A stretch of 64,000 nucleotides of DNA from Halieaceae bacterium UBA5085 (GTDB lineage: Bacteria > Pseudomonadota > Gammaproteobacteria > Pseudomonadales > Halieaceae): contig DIAF01000039.1 in the NCBI GenBank assembly GCA_002414665.1, positions 159,021 to 223,020 of the forward strand, written 5' to 3'. Numbering within the stretch: position 1 is the first letter of the stretch; each line of letters begins with the position of its first letter. Below are positions 24,202 to 32,376 of the stretch, piece by piece. The notes under the pieces are model-generated. The model was given only the letters and a program-made list of their open reading frames with translations. It had not been told where the DNA came from and did no database searches. Position numbers and translations under genes: made by a program.

Positions 24202-25427
24202 TTATGGTGCTCTATCGAGTACTGATCGCGTTGCTCATGCTGCTGTCGGCTGAAGGGGGTCACGCCGACAATCGTTGGAGCATTTCACCGAAGCTGGAAG
24301 CGCAAGCATCCGTGTTAAAAAAAATTGCGGACCTGAAGCCCAACCACGCCATCCATCTTGGCAGCGCAAACGTCATCGGCGATTTCAATGATATCGCTAA
24401 GCAGTTCAAGCTTGACGAAACTGGCCCCATGGGCCGTGACTATTCAATCAAAATGGTATGGGCACCAGAGCGTGAACGCGCACTATTCACAGGCGCAAAC
24501 CATGGTCATCCACACCGCCTGAATGATGTCTGGGAGTTTGACCTCGGCGCACTAAGCTGGGCTTTACTATACGCACCTGACAACCCCCGCAGTTACGCTG
24601 GTCTCGGGAGAAATCCCAGCGATGTGAAATTTAAAGATGGCGTTCTGGTAACAAAGCGGGGCGGGCCTGCAGTTATCGGCCACACCTGGTGGGGCATTAC
24701 ATATGACGAAAATAATCGCGAACTATTATTCATGAACACTTGGAATACCAACCAATCGAAGGCTATCGAGCAACTGGGCGGCAACCCCGATGAACGCTAT
24801 AAGGGAGCACCACTGTGGAGTTTCATCCCGCAAACTCAGCAATGGCGATTCAACAAGACACGGGGCCTCTCTCCACGCGCACCATTCGGAGGCATGCTTG
24901 AGTACATCCCGGATTCCGGCGGGGCAATCTGGCATACCAACCATTGGCAAATGCTAGCGACATGGCTCTACGAGCCGGGTGCAAAGGTTTGGACAAATCT
25001 TCGCGCTAATGCAATCCGCGGCGACCTCAGAGCGCAGTCTCCTAAAACGGAGCAGGTAGGCTATTACGATCCCGAGCGTAAAGTGATCATTTCACAACGA
25101 GGGCATGACACCTTCGAGTATGATATCAGCGACAGGCGCTGGAGCAAGATACTCGAAAAGCCCGCGAATCACGAAACCTGGCCCAACGGCCATGACGCCT
25201 TTGCACCTATGTATCGAGACCCAAACACTGGACACGGTCTACTGGTGGACTTTAGGAGCAACGAACTCTGGAGCTACAATCCAGAGGATAACTGGTGGAC
25301 TAAGCTTAGTCCCATAGGCGCCAGAATGCCCAAAGGGAGAAAACGTGTTGCCTATTTTGATATAAAGCACTCTGTATTCATTGTGATTGATGGGCTAGAC
25401 ATCTGGGCATACAGGTATTCGTTATGA
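24198..25427 (+). CDS. Secreted kelch/propeller-like protein of unknown function
   Basis: 409 residues with a signal peptide (hydrophobic about 5-22, ending GGHAD). The rest has repeated Trp/Gly motifs such as NDVWEFDLGALSW, PLWSFIPQTQQW, TWLYEPGAKVW, DTFEYDISDRRW, ELWSYNPEDNWW and DIWAYRY, about 50-60 residues apart. This is what kelch or galactose-oxidase-like beta-propeller blades look like, and six or seven blades would fit the length. I cannot see a metal or catalytic site. It is coupled by GTGA and ATGA overlaps to hydrolase 1 and to the lyase-like gene. Secreted propeller plus lyase-fold protein suggests polymer binding or processing outside the cytoplasm. Confidence 0.62.
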   Translation: MIMVLYRVLIALLMLLSAEGGHADNRWSISPKLEAQASVLKKIADLKPNHAIHLGSANVIGDFNDIAKQFKLDETGPMGRDYSIKMVWAPERERALFTGANHGHPHRLNDVWEFDLGALSWALLYAPDNPRSYAGLGRNPSDVKFKDGVLVTKRGGPAVIGHTWWGITYDENNRELLFMNTWNTNQSKAIEQLGGNPDERYKGAPLWSFIPQTQQWRFNKTRGLSPRAPFGGMLEYIPDSGGAIWHTNHWQMLATWLYEPGAKVWTNLRANAIRGDLRAQSPKTEQVGYYDPERKVIISQRGHDTFEYDISDRRWSKILEKPANHETWPNGHDAFAPMYRDPNTGHGLLVDFRSNELWSYNPEDNWWTKLSPIGARMPKGRKRVAYFDIKHSVFIVIDGLDIWAYRYSL

Positions 25428-26929
25428 AACTATTACCGATACCCAATCCAACCGCCATCGCAATATTATTCCTTCTCTGCGGACCGACACCGGGCATTAC
25501 CCTAACTGCTATTGCTGATATCCCACTTGATGATGGCTCAAGGGGTATGACCTGCGACTTCCACTTTGCTGCAATTCGGGCTGAATGGCTGAATCGTGGT
25601 GGAGACTGGCTCGACAGTACGAGAAAGCCACAGGGAGTGAACCCTTATGACAAAGCCGTCATAAAGAGTTCGAACGAGACACAATCGGTTGAGTGGAACA
25701 TCGTCACTCTGGCGAACGAATGGAACACTGGCGTGAGGCCAACCGGGGCCATAATGCTTGTTCAAGTCCCGGGAGCCAGAGCCGGGATAGTCAACTTTAG
25801 AAGCCGTGAATTCGCCGATCGTTCCGTGCAGCCTTCACTGTTAGTAGCATGGCAGGACGGCCTGGTGCAGAGGCTCGATGCAAAGTCAGATACCACGCTA
25901 GACTGCACTACGAGAAAAAGTCTAGGTGGCCGCAAGAATCTTAAGATTGGGCCTCACGAAAAATCTGTCCTCAATTTCCCTTTCGAGCCCCGACCCGGCT
26001 ACAGGGTAAAATCAGCCACATTGAGACTGCACTCCTACAAACAGTGGCAGGGCGGCACAACGGTCGGGGCCTATCGCCTTTCTCCCCCATGGTCAGCCAC
26101 ATCAAAGAAAACAACTGGACTAAGTTCTGCATACCTCGGTGACAAGGGCATCGAAGCACATTCGAACGTTTTATTTTCAACGGGCTTCGAATCCGAAGAC
26201 TGGCGGAACGAGTGGAGCACCTTCAACCCTAAAAGTACCGCAAGGCTTATTCACTATGATGGAGCGAACGGATTTTCGGCATTGGATGGTCAATCGCTAG
26301 AAGTCGTGCTTACTCCGAAACAAAATCTTGCACTCGACCTTCGCTATGATTTCGCAAAACTACAAGAGTACGAGCCAGAGGAGATCTACTTCCGATACTA
26401 CTTGCGATTCGGGCAAAATTGGAATCCAACACGAGATGGAGGCAAGCTTCCTGGCTTCGGAGGCACTTACAATCAAGGTGGCTGGGGGCTTCGAAAGGCG
26501 ACTGGTACAAACGGGTGGTCGATAAGAGGCGCTTTTTTTCAGTATCCTGCGAACTACGAGCCAATTCGAGGTTTCGCCGGGATTGGCTCGTACGCTTACC
26601 ATATGGATGTTTCCAATGCACCTAGCGAAAACTGGGGCTGGGGGTTGGGCGCTGGTGGCCTTTTAAAGAAAAATCAATGGTATAGCATTGAGCAATACGT
26701 GAAGTTGAATACGCTTGGCAAGAAAGATGGCGTTTTCAAAGCCTGGATTGATGGACATTTAGTAGCGGAAAAAACAGATATACGCTTTCGGGAGACTCCG
26801 GAGATCAAGATTGAAAATGTGTGGCTGAATGTGTACCACGGTGGAGTGTCGAAGCCTCCTCAAGAGATGTCACTATACATCGACAATGTTGTGATTGCCA
26901 AAGAGTACATCGGTCCAATGACGGAATGA
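25424..26929 (+). CDS. Polysaccharide lyase 14-like protein with N-terminal DNRLRE-like domain
   Basis: 501 residues, signal peptide first (to about residue 30). Residues about 40-240 look like a DNRLRE/jelly-roll module (NFRSREFADRSVQPSLLVAW, TLRLHSYKQW). Residues about 250-495 match the concanavalin-like fold of PL14-type alginate/heparin lyases: YFRYYLRFGQNWNP, GGKLPGFGGTYNQGGWG, WSIRGAFFQYP, WYSIEQYVKLN, FKAWIDGHLVAEKTDIRFR and MSLYIDNVVIAKEYIG. In PL14 the GGKLPG region lies in the substrate cleft. It likely trims or releases the polymer in the periplasm, or only binds it. It begins with an ATGA overlap and ends overlapping a small ORF in the same way. Confidence 0.72.
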   Translation: MKLLPIPNPTAIAILFLLCGPTPGITLTAIADIPLDDGSRGMTCDFHFAAIRAEWLNRGGDWLDSTRKPQGVNPYDKAVIKSSNETQSVEWNIVTLANEWNTGVRPTGAIMLVQVPGARAGIVNFRSREFADRSVQPSLLVAWQDGLVQRLDAKSDTTLDCTTRKSLGGRKNLKIGPHEKSVLNFPFEPRPGYRVKSATLRLHSYKQWQGGTTVGAYRLSPPWSATSKKTTGLSSAYLGDKGIEAHSNVLFSTGFESEDWRNEWSTFNPKSTARLIHYDGANGFSALDGQSLEVVLTPKQNLALDLRYDFAKLQEYEPEEIYFRYYLRFGQNWNPTRDGGKLPGFGGTYNQGGWGLRKATGTNGWSIRGAFFQYPANYEPIRGFAGIGSYAYHMDVSNAPSENWGWGLGAGGLLKKNQWYSIEQYVKLNTLGKKDGVFKAWIDGHLVAEKTDIRFRETPEIKIENVWLNVYHGGVSKPPQEMSLYIDNVVIAKEYIGPMTE

Positions 26930-27075
26930 TGAATACCTCCAAGTACTTGGGCACAGTTACTCAGTTGGACTTAAAGTTGCCCCAAAAGCTACTCGATAAA
27001 TTCTACGCACATTCCAAAGCTGAGGGGCAATCCGAGCGAGTATTACTGTTAAAGGCAACATCATTGAATATTTGA
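26926..27075 (+). CDS. Small coupled ORF, 49 residues, unknown
   Basis: The ATG at 26926 overlaps the TGA of the lyase-like gene (ATGA) and a second ATG follows immediately. It runs to a TGA at 27075, in the same four-base overlap style used by the genes before it, and is followed by the flippase. The peptide begins Met-Met-Asn-Thr-Ser-Lys-Tyr-Leu-Gly-Thr-Val and has an amphipathic stretch LDLKLPQKLLDKFYAHSKAE; no membrane segment. I recognise no family. It could be a genuine small protein or a leader that couples translation of the flippase. Confidence 0.4.
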   Translation: MMNTSKYLGTVTQLDLKLPQKLLDKFYAHSKAEGQSERVLLLKATSLNI

Positions 27076-27128
27076 ACAGGTCAGGGGGAGAGCCGCCCTC
27101 GACTGCGTCAGGCGGAAATGAGAAGCAG

Positions 27129-28619
27129 ATGGGCTCAGTGGGAAAACAAGTTACGACCGGTGCCGCCTGGATGGTCGGATTAAAGCTTATCGAGCGCAGT
27201 ATCGGTATGTTGTCCACCGTTATACTAGCTCGTTTGCTGATGCCCGAGGACTTTGGCCTTGTCGCTATGGCCATGGCAGTGGTCGCGCTACTTGAGGTCC
27301 TCGGACAATTTGGATTTGACTTCGCGCTAATACGAAACCGTACAGCCACTCGGGCACACTATGATAGCGCTTGGACCGTTTCGGTTTGCTACGGGGTTAT
27401 TGCCGGCGTCACCATAGCAGGACTTGCCATTCCGGCATCCAACTTTTTTGATGAGCCTAGGCTCATCGACATTCTCTACGTGTTGGGCGCCCTCGCTGTC
27501 CTGCAGGGCCTGGAGAACATAGGAACAGTCGATTTCCGGAAGGACTTCGAGTTCCGGAAGGACTTCACACTACTATTAAGCAAGAAGCTGATTGCCTTCA
27601 TTTTCACCGTTGCCCTCGCCTTAATTTTTCGTAGCTATTGGGCACTTATAGCTGGTACAGCCATTTCACGAATCATGGGTGTTGTTTTGAGCTACTACCT
27701 ACATCCATACAGGCCAAATATTAACTTCTCCAAAGCCAAGGAATTGTTCGGGTTTTCCAAATGGATTGTACTTACTCGAGTTATTCAATACTTAGGCGCA
27801 CAAGGGCCCACGTTCCTCATCGCGCGACACATGGATGCAACCGCACTAGGGTTTTATAGGGTCGGCCGAGAGATATCGACTCTACCCACTTCAGAGCTAA
27901 TTTTTCCGATAATGCGCGCAGTATTCCCTGGCTATTCCGCCGTTGCGCACGATAAAAAGCTACTTGCGAAAACTTTTCTGAATGTTCAAGCTGCCATAGT
28001 GACACTAACCTTCCCTGCCGGAGTGGGAATTGCACTACTCGCGGACCCCATCGTCATGCTTCTACTGGGTCCGAACTGGCTCGATGCTATACCACTGATT
28101 CAAATCCTAGGATTCTATGGCGCAATCAGTGTTCTGCAAGCCACCAACTTTTCAATCTTCACAGTATTGGGAAAGCCCCACCTCAGTGCGGCGATCCGCG
28201 GCTTTGAGGTGATGCTATTACTACCCAGTCTCGGCGCGGCACTCACAATCAATCAAAGCCTGCCCGGAGTAGCGTTAACTATCCTGGCGGTGCATGCCAT
28301 CTCGATACCCGTCAGCATGTACTACCTGAGCAAACTGATCCCAATTAGTGCCAAGGATCGGATCAAGGTCACGTGGCGACCTCTTGTGGCTACCGGAGCA
28401 ATGTTGGTTTCAGTCATTTCAGTAACGAGCGCGATACCCGCAAATGGAAATGGAGTTTACTCGTCAGCAATACTACTGTCTGTTGCAGTTTTAACCGGAG
28501 CAGTCATCTACGCTCTTTCTCTTTATATTCTCTGGGGTGCATCTAAAAAGCCCGATGGACCTGAGAAAGTACTCCTAGAGCTATTCAGTAAGTGGCTAGG
28601 CGGAGCGAGGAACGAATAG
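27129..28619 (+). CDS. Oligosaccharide flippase (Wzx/RfbX, MATE-like)
   Basis: 496 residues, about 12-14 hydrophobic helices and few charges. The opening VTTGAAWMVGLKLIERSIGM and the following ILARLLMPEDFGLVAMAMAV are typical of lipopolysaccharide-biosynthesis flippases in the polysaccharide-synthesis family. It moves the undecaprenyl-linked repeat unit across the inner membrane before polymerisation by the O-ligase/Wzy at 30611. An in-frame TTG at 27072 would overlap the small ORF, but the ATG at 27129 gives the standard N-terminus and has a GAG-rich leader. A 15-bp exact repeat (27534-27548 and 27552-27566) encodes RKDF-EF-RKDF. Confidence 0.9.
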   Translation: MGSVGKQVTTGAAWMVGLKLIERSIGMLSTVILARLLMPEDFGLVAMAMAVVALLEVLGQFGFDFALIRNRTATRAHYDSAWTVSVCYGVIAGVTIAGLAIPASNFFDEPRLIDILYVLGALAVLQGLENIGTVDFRKDFEFRKDFTLLLSKKLIAFIFTVALALIFRSYWALIAGTAISRIMGVVLSYYLHPYRPNINFSKAKELFGFSKWIVLTRVIQYLGAQGPTFLIARHMDATALGFYRVGREISTLPTSELIFPIMRAVFPGYSAVAHDKKLLAKTFLNVQAAIVTLTFPAGVGIALLADPIVMLLLGPNWLDAIPLIQILGFYGAISVLQATNFSIFTVLGKPHLSAAIRGFEVMLLLPSLGAALTINQSLPGVALTILAVHAISIPVSMYYLSKLIPISAKDRIKVTWRPLVATGAMLVSVISVTSAIPANGNGVYSSAILLSVAVLTGAVIYALSLYILWGASKKPDGPEKVLLELFSKWLGGARNE

Positions 28620-28800
28620 TGTTAGTCTAGTGGCGCATCTCGAAAGGTTTAACGAACCGAAAGAGGACCGACCAAGACATAGGCTTGAAACGAAGGCCGA
28701 GAGACCAACTCGCCACATTTTTGTAAAAAGACACTACCTAGGCGAGAGAGTCCGGCCCTGCGTCATCACTAATTTATGTAGCAATGGAGGAAGCGATTGG

Positions 28801-29619
28801 ATGTATCTCTATCATGAACAATTCTCAATGAACCATGATTTTCCACTAGTGGAGGCTCCAAAAAAAGTGCTGGTCATCGCATCAACTGGACGTTGTGGAA
28901 GTCATATGCTGGGACACGCTCTGCATGCGACAGGAAAATTCGGCTTTCCGCTCGAATACGCGAACCCCGGCAATATCGCTCAGTGGCAGGAGCGACTGGG
29001 CACGAATAGCGCATTAGAGACACTAAAAGAGATACAAAAAATAAGAACTTCATCTAACGGCGTGTTTGGCATCAAAATTCATTACCCACATATCGCACAA
29101 TTCGGTGGCTTTCGAAATCTGTTAGAGTTTTTTCCGGGAGCATATTTTGTACTACTGACACGAAAAGACGTATTAAAGCAGGCTGTATCCCTATCCATCG
29201 CCAGTCAGACGGGCGTGTGGATTGCAGGACAAAAGTCAGTAACCGATTCCCCTCGCTACAGCTTCGATCATATTGATAGCTGCCTCCGCGAAACAATCCT
29301 GAATAACGCTTCATGGAGATACGCGCTAGCAGCGAGTGGATGTAAGCACCTGGAACTTGATTTTGCTGCCGTCCGCCAAAACATCGCTGAGACAGTAGAG
29401 AATATAGCAGATTTCATGAACGTGAAGATTGAAACGAGTAACGTACCAAAGCAACAACTGACTGAAAAACAGAGCAACAGAATAAATGAAGAGTGGACGA
29501 GAAGGTTTGTTACCGAATTCAAAAAATCCAGCGAACTCATCAGGAAACAAAAGAAAAGGTTCGGAACCCAAGTGTTTAACAAAATCCGAAAAAAGTGGCG
29601 CCTTTGGGCGAATAGCTAA
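28801..29619 (+). CDS. Stf0-type sulfotransferase
   Basis: 272 residues. The N-terminal PAPS-binding loop is VIASTGRCGSHMLGHAL and continues ATGKFGFPLEYANPGN, which matches the Stf0 family known from trehalose sulfation in mycobacteria. KIHYPHIAQFGGF and LLTRKDVLKQAVSLSIA supply the 3'-phosphate-binding Arg and following Ser. I place the start at the ATG at 28801, nine bases after GGAGGA; the open frame extends upstream to 28630 but that segment does not look like protein of the family. It should put sulfate on a sugar hydroxyl of the repeat unit. A second, unrelated sulfotransferase is encoded at 37493-38533. Confidence 0.83.
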   Translation: MYLYHEQFSMNHDFPLVEAPKKVLVIASTGRCGSHMLGHALHATGKFGFPLEYANPGNIAQWQERLGTNSALETLKEIQKIRTSSNGVFGIKIHYPHIAQFGGFRNLLEFFPGAYFVLLTRKDVLKQAVSLSIASQTGVWIAGQKSVTDSPRYSFDHIDSCLRETILNNASWRYALAASGCKHLELDFAAVRQNIAETVENIADFMNVKIETSNVPKQQLTEKQSNRINEEWTRRFVTEFKKSSELIRKQKKRFGTQVFNKIRKKWRLWANS

Positions 29620-29686
29620 ATTGATTAGCATTGCGACTTCTCAGGCACATCCATAAACCTCTGAGGTGCGGTGCGGGACATGTAAC

Positions 29687-30589
29687 CTATGCTTTCAGTA
29701 GTTTGATATCCTCTAGAACTTTTAGATATCGATGAACATGATTCTCTGAAATGTTATCGGCACTTAGAAACGGTTGGCGAGCGGTTGCCACCAAAAGATC
29801 GCTCATAGCAGCCTCCAACTCTCTGTCACCTGTCCGTGCCTTAGGTGCAGGACTCCAGTTTTCAGACCAAATCCCCGCGTGTTTAAGTGCACGCTTGAAT
29901 ACGTTCTTGGCCCGAGAGGTTGTTGGCAGATTTCTCTCCACATCATACAACGAAGTTACGATTGAGGGTTGGTATGACAAATCTACGGTGGACAACCAAT
30001 CGCGCCACTTAAACTCCGATATGAAGTCATAGCAAGCTACAGGCACCCAAGGAACGCGCAGAGCGTCAGCTACTATGGCTCCATGCATGGCTTCACACAG
30101 AACGACCTCGCAACGGGAAATCTCTCTCAACACTCTTTCAACATCCCATTCAGCGGAAATGTAATGCAGGCCTGAGCTCTCGCATGCCATCGACCAATCA
30201 AAGTAACGACTGCTCAGACAGTGCGGAATGAAGCCGAAGCGCTTATCTCTGGCCTCCGCCACCGGATAATTCACAGTACGCACCAAAACAGCCGCATCAG
30301 TAATGACCAGTTCTTTTGGGAGCCCTAGTACTCTCGCACTTTCGAAGCCACGTATCGCATGAAATACCCACTTATCATCCAACAATGGAAGATCTCCATA
30401 TCCGACCCCGCTGCCCAGCACGTGCTTAACAGGGCTAGATGGCACACGATGATTAAGCAAAGTGCCAATTCCTACTAGAATACTACTTTCGTCCTCATCA
30501 AAGAGACCAGGAAGTAACTTATCCCAAAGCCAGGGGTTAAGGTCATCCCCAAAATTGCCTTGAGGATCCTTAAAGTAATAAAGCTTCAA
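29687..30589 (-). CDS. Polysaccharide pyruvyltransferase
   Basis: 300 residues. The opening FKDPQGNFGDDLNPWLWDKL and the central HVLGSGVGYG, GFIPHC and EVVLCEAMHGAIVADALRVP are those of the CsaB/ExoV-like ketal pyruvyltransferase family, with the late Cys-Glu-Ala-Met-His-Gly region near the PEP site. The enzyme transfers pyruvate from phosphoenolpyruvate to a sugar, giving a negative charge. The start is TTG at 30589, six bases after AAAAGGGG. It is the last gene of a minus-strand trio with the O-ligase 21 bp upstream. Confidence 0.85.
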   Translation of the reverse strand: MKLYYFKDPQGNFGDDLNPWLWDKLLPGLFDEDESSILVGIGTLLNHRVPSSPVKHVLGSGVGYGDLPLLDDKWVFHAIRGFESARVLGLPKELVITDAAVLVRTVNYPVAEARDKRFGFIPHCLSSRYFDWSMACESSGLHYISAEWDVERVLREISRCEVVLCEAMHGAIVADALRVPWVPVACYDFISEFKWRDWLSTVDLSYQPSIVTSLYDVERNLPTTSRAKNVFKRALKHAGIWSENWSPAPKARTGDRELEAAMSDLLVATARQPFLSADNISENHVHRYLKVLEDIKLLKA

Positions 30590-30610
30590 TATGCACCCCT
30601 TTTAAACCCA

Positions 30611-31921
30611 CTAATCTCGAATGGATCCACGTGACATCGACGCAAGTTCTCTTCGCCGTATCGTCAGTACAGCAACCAATCCCAAAATTGCGTAAAACCC
30701 GTCAAAATATGCCAAACTGACATTAGCTCCTGTTATGCCATAGCCGATCAAAGACAAGGTCAAAGACTCTGAAAGCTTTTGATACCAAAAAACGCCGCTC
30801 GCTCTTCCTTGCCCCGAATTTCTTACGCTACTCAAGAACGCAAGAATTAAAATTGCCAAAAAAATCGTTAATCCAATGAAGCCATGATCGCCAAGAACCT
30901 GAAAGTAGATATTATGCGCTGCTTTCGGATTCTGCCACGCAGGAATCTCAGGAGTCTCCAACGGCGGGAAATAGGGGGTCCGCGGCGCGTAGTAATTCCA
31001 TAGATTTGGCTCCAAAATGGCACCGAAGCCGCCACCAGTTGTAGGGTAGTCCATGGCAATCATTGTTGAAATTTTCCAAGCCCATAGTCGACCTATAAAC
31101 GAGCTGTCGTCTTGTGCTGCAGTGGCAATCGTAGCTTGTCGATCTCGCCAATCTTCGGGAGTCTTCTCATACAGAACAGGCAAGACCAGTAAAGCCGCCA
31201 GAAACAGCACAACTTTGTGACGAGACTTCAACCAAAACGCAATTGCCAATACTATCAATCCAATGAATCCACCTCGAGATCCGGTGCCAACAATGCTCAC
31301 AAGGTTAAGTACAAAAAGAATCCATAATCCCAGCTTCAAAGAACGCTGCTTTGTCGTCTGCGCGAGATAAATTATCAAAGGAATACACATGTTCACTGCT
31401 ACGGCAAAGTCGTTTCGGTCCTTTATTATTCCAGCCCTGCCTGCAATTTGATGTCCTCCACCGGACAGTATAAATTTAACCGCTTCCATGGCAGCGTAGG
31501 CGGAGATAGCGAGCACAATAGCCCAGACCAATGTATCAATATGTAGACGCTTGGTGATCACGATAGTTATGAAAAGAAAGAGCAATAGTATCTTCCAAAA
31601 CTGATTCCAGTAACCCCACACCCAAGATGGATCTGAGTTAAGATTGAAGACAGTGCTAATCAACGTCCAGAAGCCAAAAAGAAGTACCCACAAACTCAGA
31701 CCGTTAATATTTATTTGCTTGTTTTTTTCGACCACCATGTATGAAATCATGGTGACGACAACGATTGTCAGGTTCAGCCTAAAACTGGAAGAAAATCCGA
31801 ACGCCCATTCTGCCGGCGCCATGAGAGCTATCCACGCCCAAGCCGCTACTCCGATGTACGGCCGCCGAAACGCATAGAAAATCGCTATAAACAAGAACCC
31901 GACTAACAACAGGTCGCGCAT
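30611..31921 (-). CDS. Exosortase A system-associated putative O-glycosylation ligase (Wzy/WaaL-like)
   Basis: 436 residues with about 11 hydrophobic helices. The N-terminus MRDLLLVGFLFIAIFYAF and YIGVAAWAWIALMAP is the mark of the exosortase A-associated O-glycosylation ligase family, a branch of the O-antigen ligase superfamily. The large periplasmic loop between late helices holds HNIYFQVLGDHGFIGL, where WaaL/Wzy enzymes carry functional residues, preceded by Arg- and Thr-rich loops (GTGSRGG). It may polymerise repeat units or attach glycan to Ser/Thr of PEP-CTERM proteins; both are proposals in the literature. The ATG at 31921 shares its A with the TAA of a 27-residue ORF. Confidence 0.87.
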   Translation of the reverse strand: MRDLLLVGFLFIAIFYAFRRPYIGVAAWAWIALMAPAEWAFGFSSSFRLNLTIVVVTMISYMVVEKNKQININGLSLWVLLFGFWTLISTVFNLNSDPSWVWGYWNQFWKILLLFLFITIVITKRLHIDTLVWAIVLAISAYAAMEAVKFILSGGGHQIAGRAGIIKDRNDFAVAVNMCIPLIIYLAQTTKQRSLKLGLWILFVLNLVSIVGTGSRGGFIGLIVLAIAFWLKSRHKVVLFLAALLVLPVLYEKTPEDWRDRQATIATAAQDDSSFIGRLWAWKISTMIAMDYPTTGGGFGAILEPNLWNYYAPRTPYFPPLETPEIPAWQNPKAAHNIYFQVLGDHGFIGLTIFLAILILAFLSSVRNSGQGRASGVFWYQKLSESLTLSLIGYGITGANVSLAYFDGFYAILGLVAVLTIRRRELASMSRGSIRD

Positions 31922-32004
31922 TAGTCTTTATCCTGCCTATCCGCCCACCAAAAGAGGTAGCAAACGCTAACGACCACTAGCAACAGAAACAAGCTATCTA
32001 TCAT
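31921..32004 (-). CDS. 27-residue single-span membrane peptide
   Basis: The ATG at 32004 starts Met-Ile-Asp-Ser-Leu-Phe-Leu-Leu-Leu, a continuous hydrophobic helix of about 17 residues that ends in Phe-Trp-Trp-Ala-Asp-Arg-Gln-Asp-Lys-Asp. The stop TAA overlaps the ATG of the O-ligase gene (TAATG), so re-initiation would couple the two. Residue pattern: short acidic N-terminus, membrane span with aromatic Trp belt at the far end, charged tail. No strong ribosome site is seen upstream, only GAGG at about 14 bases. I know of no named family; it might be an accessory subunit of the ligase. Confidence 0.5.
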   Translation of the reverse strand: MIDSLFLLLVVVSVCYLFWWADRQDKD

Positions 32005-32376
32005 TGAGGAACTACAACCTCGAAACCATAACCACACTTAAATCCTCGCCGCTACACCTTTCAGTCTCACGTAACGAGGATTGCCTTTTCGAGCATCAAA
32101 CAGCACAAAGCGGTTGGAGTATATCATTCGATGCAGCATCCGCTCCTGTGAACTGACACACAGTTTCCGCAGGTAATTCGCGGAAATAGAAATCCTACTT
32201 TAGCTGAAGATGAGTGTAACCATCGTATCTTATTGCTGTATAGGCCTGCCCTGCGACTTCTCACCCGTAAATGGCATCTCAGGCCTTCCGAGGTGTCTTA
32301 GTGAGCAGACCTGCTGTAGAATGAGTCACGGAGTTTACGAATCTTAGTGCGGGCGCAAACGGTTCTGGTATGCGAA
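32005..32376. other. 372-bp divergent intergenic region
   Basis: It separates the ligase operon (minus) from the plus-strand deacetylase gene. It contains a perfect 8-bp inverted repeat AATCCTCG (32041-32048) and CGAGGATT (32075-32082) with a 26-base loop, possibly an operator or leader hairpin of the minus-strand operon. Candidate -10 boxes such as TAGAAT near 32318 have no good -35 partner. No sigma-54 promoter or PrsR-type box was found. Confidence 0.4.

Noticed and set aside
28630..28800. Upstream extension of the Stf0 sulfotransferase, containing TGTAAAAAGACA
   Set aside because: The good ribosome site is at 28801. The box-like string lacks the five-base spacer and has no -24/-12 promoter downstream, so it is not counted as a PrsR site.
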